From: Acidimicrobiaceae bacterium
GTDB taxonomy: Bacteria > Actinomycetota > Acidimicrobiia > Acidimicrobiales > Ilumatobacteraceae
NCBI GenBank assembly: GCA_947450115.1
Contig: CANFUE010000004.1
Coordinates: forward strand, 30,814 to 94,813
Direction: 5' to 3'
Length of the DNA: 64,000 nucleotides
Below, piece by piece: positions 59,943 through 64,000 of the stretch. Position numbers and translations under genes: made by a program. The notes beneath the pieces are model-generated. The model saw nothing but the letters and a program-made list of their open reading frames with translations, made no database searches and had not been told where the DNA came from. How positions within the stretch are numbered: the first letter of the stretch is position 1; every line of letters starts with the position of its first letter.

Positions 59943-60695
59943 CTACTTTTGAGAAATTTTTGCTTGGAGGGCTGCAAGGCGCTCGGCAAACCACGGTTGA
60001 CGAGTGCTCCACACCTGTGGTTCAATTTCTCGCTTCACCGCATCGTTATGGGCATCAATTCCCGACATCGCCTGAATTGTTTCCTTAGTAACCTTCAAAA
60101 GTTCACGTGGCGCACTTGCTGCACGCGCAGCCATTTCATGAGCTGTGGCGAGTAATGCTTCATCATCGACACACTTCCAAACAAGACCCACTCTTTCGGC
60201 TTCAGCCCCGTCGAGAATTTCACCAAAAATGACTGTTGCCATCGTTGCTTGAGGACCAGCAATGCGACGCAACATCCAAGTGTGCCCACCACCAGGATGT
60301 ATGCCAATCTGCAAAAACCGTGTATCGAACTTTGCACGCCGAGCTGCTATGCGCACGTCACAACCAAGTGCAAGGTTCATACCTGCTCCAACTGCAGCTC
60401 CGTTTACTGCCGCAATGGTAGGTAGTGGACTGCGTGCAATACGCAAAAATCCTTCATAGATATTCGACAAACTTTCCGGCGTAGCCGTGGCAAGGTTTCC
60501 CAAATTGGCACCAGCACAAAATGCAGGCGCAGCACCAGTCACCACAATTGCACCAATGGCCGAATCATTTTCTACGTCGTCCATCGCGGCCAAAATGTCG
60601 GCCACCATTGGCGCGGTGAGCGTATTACGTTCGCCTGGGTTGTTTAAGGTAAGAGTTGCCACTCCATCTGATTTTTCAACTACAACAAGACTCAT
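59943..60695 (-). CDS. Enoyl-CoA hydratase/isomerase family protein
   Basis: 250 aa; VVTGAAPAFCAGANLGNL, AVNGAAVGAGMNLALGCDVRIAA crotonase motifs. Confidence 0.88.
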   Translation of the reverse strand: MSLVVVEKSDGVATLTLNNPGERNTLTAPMVADILAAMDDVENDSAIGAIVVTGAAPAFCAGANLGNLATATPESLSNIYEGFLRIARSPLPTIAAVNGAAVGAGMNLALGCDVRIAARRAKFDTRFLQIGIHPGGGHTWMLRRIAGPQATMATVIFGEILDGAEAERVGLVWKCVDDEALLATAHEMAARAASAPRELLKVTKETIQAMSGIDAHNDAVKREIEPQVWSTRQPWFAERLAALQAKISQK

Positions 60696-60767
60696 TTCCC
60701 TATTCTGTCACGGCAACAGATCTTCTCCCACTTCTGAAACTTGCCTATTGCGTGTCATTATGGAGAC

Positions 60768-61553
60768 ATGTCAGATTCCGTCGTCCTTCTTGAAGTTTCC
60801 GAGCGCATCGCCACCATTACCCTCAATCGGCCCGGAGCACGTAACGCCCTGAGCAGTGCAGTACTCAAGCAACTTGTTGAACTCATGAAAGAGGCCGACA
60901 CCCGCGAAGATGTCGATGTCATCATCCTCACCGGCGCCGACCCAGCTTTTACCGCTGGTTTAGACCTCAAAGAACTGGGCGATGCCTCAAGCAATCTGCT
61001 GGGTGGTACGGGTGCCGATGGAACTCCTAATGCCGATGGTGTGCGTGGCCCATTTCCCAAATTACGCAAACCACTGATCGGCGCCATCAATGGCGTGGCT
61101 GTGACCGGCGGGTTTGAACTTGCGCTCAACTGCGACTTTCTCATTGCTTCAGAACACGCCAAATTTGGCGATACTCATGCTCGCGTCGGAGTGATGCCTG
61201 GCTGGGGTCTCTCGGTGCTCTTGCCACAGGCAATTGGCGTACGGCGTGCACGTGAAATGAGTTTCACGGGAAATTTTATGGACGCAAATGAAGCCTACGA
61301 ATACGGATTAGTGAATCATGTAGTGCCGCATGCTGAGCTCATTCCCTTCACACGCAAAATTGCGCTCGACATTATTGGCAATGAGCAAAGTGGCGTGCAG
61401 ACCATTCGCAATACATACTCCCTCACCACCGCTAATGACGACGCTTGGGCAACTGAGGCCGCAGAGGCAAAAGCATGGCGCAAGCGTTCATTTAGTGCCG
61501 ATGCAGTTGCAGAACGTCGCGACAAAATTATGCAGCGCGGCCGCCAACAATAG
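60768..61553 (+). CDS. Enoyl-CoA hydratase/isomerase family protein (second, divergent)
   Basis: ATG 60768; ILTGADPAFTAGLDLKEL, GAINGVAVTGGFELALNCDFLIAS. Confidence 0.88.
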   Translation: MSDSVVLLEVSERIATITLNRPGARNALSSAVLKQLVELMKEADTREDVDVIILTGADPAFTAGLDLKELGDASSNLLGGTGADGTPNADGVRGPFPKLRKPLIGAINGVAVTGGFELALNCDFLIASEHAKFGDTHARVGVMPGWGLSVLLPQAIGVRRAREMSFTGNFMDANEAYEYGLVNHVVPHAELIPFTRKIALDIIGNEQSGVQTIRNTYSLTTANDDAWATEAAEAKAWRKRSFSADAVAERRDKIMQRGRQQ

Positions 61554-61555
61554 AA

Positions 61556-61927
61556 CTAACGGTTGCGTTCAGCCTCGGCGTGAACTTCTATGCCGCCACG
61601 AGGACGCTGAGTGAGGGCAACCCGAACAAACTCTGGCTGAACTGTGGTCATGATTTCATCAGCAATTTCAGCTGCTAACGCTTCGGCAAAAACTGCGCGA
61701 TCGCGAAACTTCCACAAATAGAGTTTTAAAGATTTTGATTCCACACACGACTTGCGTGGACGATACTCAATAACCACTGCCGACACATCTGGCTGTTGAG
61801 TGACCGGGCAGACCGAACTGAGTTCATCGGTGGTGAAACGAACAAGCGTGACGTGTTCAGGTGCAGGAAACACCTCGACGTGTTCAATGGGATGGCGTAC
61901 GGTTTGACCGAGAACAGTGAGTTCCAT
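61556..61927 (-). CDS. queF: NADPH-dependent 7-cyano-7-deazaguanine (preQ0) reductase QueF
   Basis: 123 aa; TTDELSSVCPVTQQPDVSAVVIEYRPRKSCVESKSLKLYLWKFRD. Confidence 0.92.
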   Translation of the reverse strand: MELTVLGQTVRHPIEHVEVFPAPEHVTLVRFTTDELSSVCPVTQQPDVSAVVIEYRPRKSCVESKSLKLYLWKFRDRAVFAEALAAEIADEIMTTVQPEFVRVALTQRPRGGIEVHAEAERNR

Positions 61928-61946
61928 GCCTCAATGCTAACGGCGC

Positions 61947-62978
61947 TCAACGCGTAGGCAAGAGCGAACTTAAGGCAATTTGTGGGCGGGGCCCAACGTG
62001 TGAAATCACCTCTGCGGCAGCAATATGGCCAAGCGTGGCGCATGTATGCAGGTTCATTCCACGGGTATATCCGTAAAGGAAACCAGCTGCATATAGGTCT
62101 CCTGCTCCGGTGGTGTCGATGACTTGGTCAACGGGTTGCGCGGACACTTCAACCACCCCATCTTTTGTAACAACAACCGACCCAAGCTCGCTTCGAGTGA
62201 TGGCAGCAATGCTGCAGTCTTGGCGTAACTGCGTTATAGCAAACTCAAAGGTGTCGGTTTCATACAGTGCCAACAACTCTGCTTCATTACCAAAAAGGAT
62301 GTCGATCTCATCAGAAATTAGTGCGCGGAAATCGGCTCGGTGGCGGTCTACGCAAAATGAGTCGCTCAAGGTAAGCGACACCTGACGGTCGTGTTGGTGC
62401 GCAATTTCTGCAGCAGCTCGAAAGGCAATTTTTGCTTCGGGTTGATCATACAAATACCCCTCTAAATACAGAACTGCGCCAGCAGCAATTGCACGTTGGT
62501 CGAGATCTACAGGGGTGAGCAAAGAAGAAATGCCCAGGAACGTATTCATTGTGCGCTGCGCATCGGGGGTAACGGCAATGATGCATCTCCCAGTAGGCAC
62601 TGAATTTCCGCCTTGTGGACGTTTGAAGTCGACACCAACTGCTTGCATATCTGAACTAAATGTGTCTCCCAATGCATCATCAGCAACTTTGCCGATGTAC
62701 GCAGCGCGACCACCAAAACTTGCAATTCCGCACATGGTGTTTGCAGCCGACCCACCGCTCATTTCAACTCCGCCTTGCAAGGCCCCATAAAGTGCAACTG
62801 CCCGATCGGTATCGACCAAGGCCATGGAACCCTTGACGAGTTGTTGCTGCTCAAGAAAAGCATCATTGGTCTGGGCAATGACGTCGACCAAGGCGTTACC
62901 CAGACCAACTACGTCGTAGGAAATTCCAGGGTTGCTGGTGAGGTCACGGGGAACAAAAGTGATGTCTGACACGGTCAC
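61947..62978 (-). CDS. PfkB family kinase (adenosine kinase-like)
   Basis: 343 aa; VVGLGNALVDVIAQTND, MSGGSAANTMCGIASFGGRAAYIGKVADD, VIDTTGAGDLYAAGFLYG. Confidence 0.9.
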   Translation of the reverse strand: MTVSDITFVPRDLTSNPGISYDVVGLGNALVDVIAQTNDAFLEQQQLVKGSMALVDTDRAVALYGALQGGVEMSGGSAANTMCGIASFGGRAAYIGKVADDALGDTFSSDMQAVGVDFKRPQGGNSVPTGRCIIAVTPDAQRTMNTFLGISSLLTPVDLDQRAIAAGAVLYLEGYLYDQPEAKIAFRAAAEIAHQHDRQVSLTLSDSFCVDRHRADFRALISDEIDILFGNEAELLALYETDTFEFAITQLRQDCSIAAITRSELGSVVVTKDGVVEVSAQPVDQVIDTTGAGDLYAAGFLYGYTRGMNLHTCATLGHIAAAEVISHVGPRPQIALSSLLPTR

Positions 62979-63023
62979 TTACCGTAGTACCACCACGACC
63001 CATTGACCACTAACGTCCTACAG

Positions 63024-64000
63024 ATGGAGAACACCACTTCCCCCCATCTTGCTCAGCCGTATCGACTTCCTCGACACATCATCCCCACCAGGTACGACCT
63101 ACAGCTCACCCCTCACCTCTCTCATGCCACATTTGATGGCGAGGTTGTCATCGCCGCAAATGTATTAAATCAGGCACCCGAGATCGTTTTGAATGCGAAG
63201 GCTCTCGCTATTCATCAGGTACACGTCAATGGCGCCTCGGCGGTTTTCACTCTTCATGCCGAGACCGAGCGGTTAGTCATTACACCCACAGCCCCAGTTC
63301 AGCCAGGAACCACAACGATCTCCATTTCGTTTTCTGGAGTATTAAACGATTCACTGCGCGGCTTCTATCGCTCGACCTACACCGACGAAAATGGCGTTGA
63401 AAAAGTCATTGCGGCAACTCAAATGCAGTCAACAGATTGTCGACAAGCTTTCCCTTGTTGGGATGAGCCAGATTTCAAGGCCGTCTTTGGTATTACCTTG
63501 GTTGTCGACCAGCAGCACTTGGCAATTTCTAACGGTGCCGAAGTAAGCCGCACGCCCGCCACACCAGGTCGCGTAGCGGTGCGATTTGCCGACACCATGT
63601 CGATGTCTACCTACATTGTTGCTTTTATTGTGGGCCCATTAGAAGCCACAGAACCTATTGATGTCGATGGAACACCACTGCGCATTGTTCACGTTCCTGG
63701 AAAATCACACCTCACCGACTTTGGAAAAAGAGTTGGTGCGTTTTCGCTGAAGTGGTTCCAAGACTATTACGGCATTCGCTACCCCGCAGCAAAACTCGAC
63801 CTCGTTGCAATGCCCGACTTTGCCGCAGGCGCTATGGAAAACATCGGGTGCATCACATTTCGTGAAGTACTTCTGCTTGTTGACCCAGAGAAAAGCACAC
63901 AGATGGACCAACAACTTGTTGCTGATGTTGTCTCACATGAAAACGCTCATATGTGGTTTGGCGACCTCGTCACCATGAAATGGTGGAACGGTATTTGGCT
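63024..64000 (+). CDS. pepN: M1 family aminopeptidase (truncated by window end)
   Basis: Open frame from ATG 63024 to the window end: [34 protein letters not shown] (GAMEN), [25 protein letters not shown] (HExxH); absent from the ORF track because it runs off the end. Confidence 0.92.
   Translation, partial: [325 protein letters not shown]

Overview
This 64 kb window is dense bacterial chromosome. It is probably actinobacterial and plausibly Acidimicrobiia; that taxonomy is inferred from gene content and order only. No rRNA, CRISPR array or recognisable transposon/integrase was seen. From left to right it contains: (1) a surface-glycan/lipid segment (GT2 tail, divergent AsnB-like protein, flippase-like membrane protein, GT4-methyltransferase fusion, polysaccharide pyruvyl transferase, fatty-acid desaturase); (2) a SUF Fe-S assembly system split into sufC-sufS-sufU (+) and sufB-Cys-rich ORF-sufD-Rieske-sufC2 (-), with HtpX and a P-type ATPase between them; (3) a housekeeping block resembling the mycobacterial rsmI-metG-tatD-rpfB-ksgA-ispE...prs-rplY-pth-mfd-mazG-eno-ftsB region, with tRNA-Gln(TTG) abutting prs and a 30-codon bS22/AURKAIP1-like gene missing from the ORF track; (4) a ~15 kb block between ftsB and DUF501-ppx carrying a form-II CO-dehydrogenase-like molybdenum hydroxylase locus (L, S, M subunits, MoxR, VWA, XdhC, MobA/MocA-like, CoxG) with an ABC-2 exporter embedded between the L and S genes; (5) ppx, GNAT, a basic orphan protein, a subtilase, two divergent crotonases, queF, a PfkB kinase and a truncated M1 aminopeptidase. 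The most notable observations are a nested stem-loop that could sequester the htpX ribosome-binding site, the cox-like insertion in a conserved block, the Cys-rich ORF and second SufC in the SUF locus, tRNA-Gln ending 3 nt before the prs start codon, and all ten convergent gene junctions overlapping or separated by 8 bp or less.
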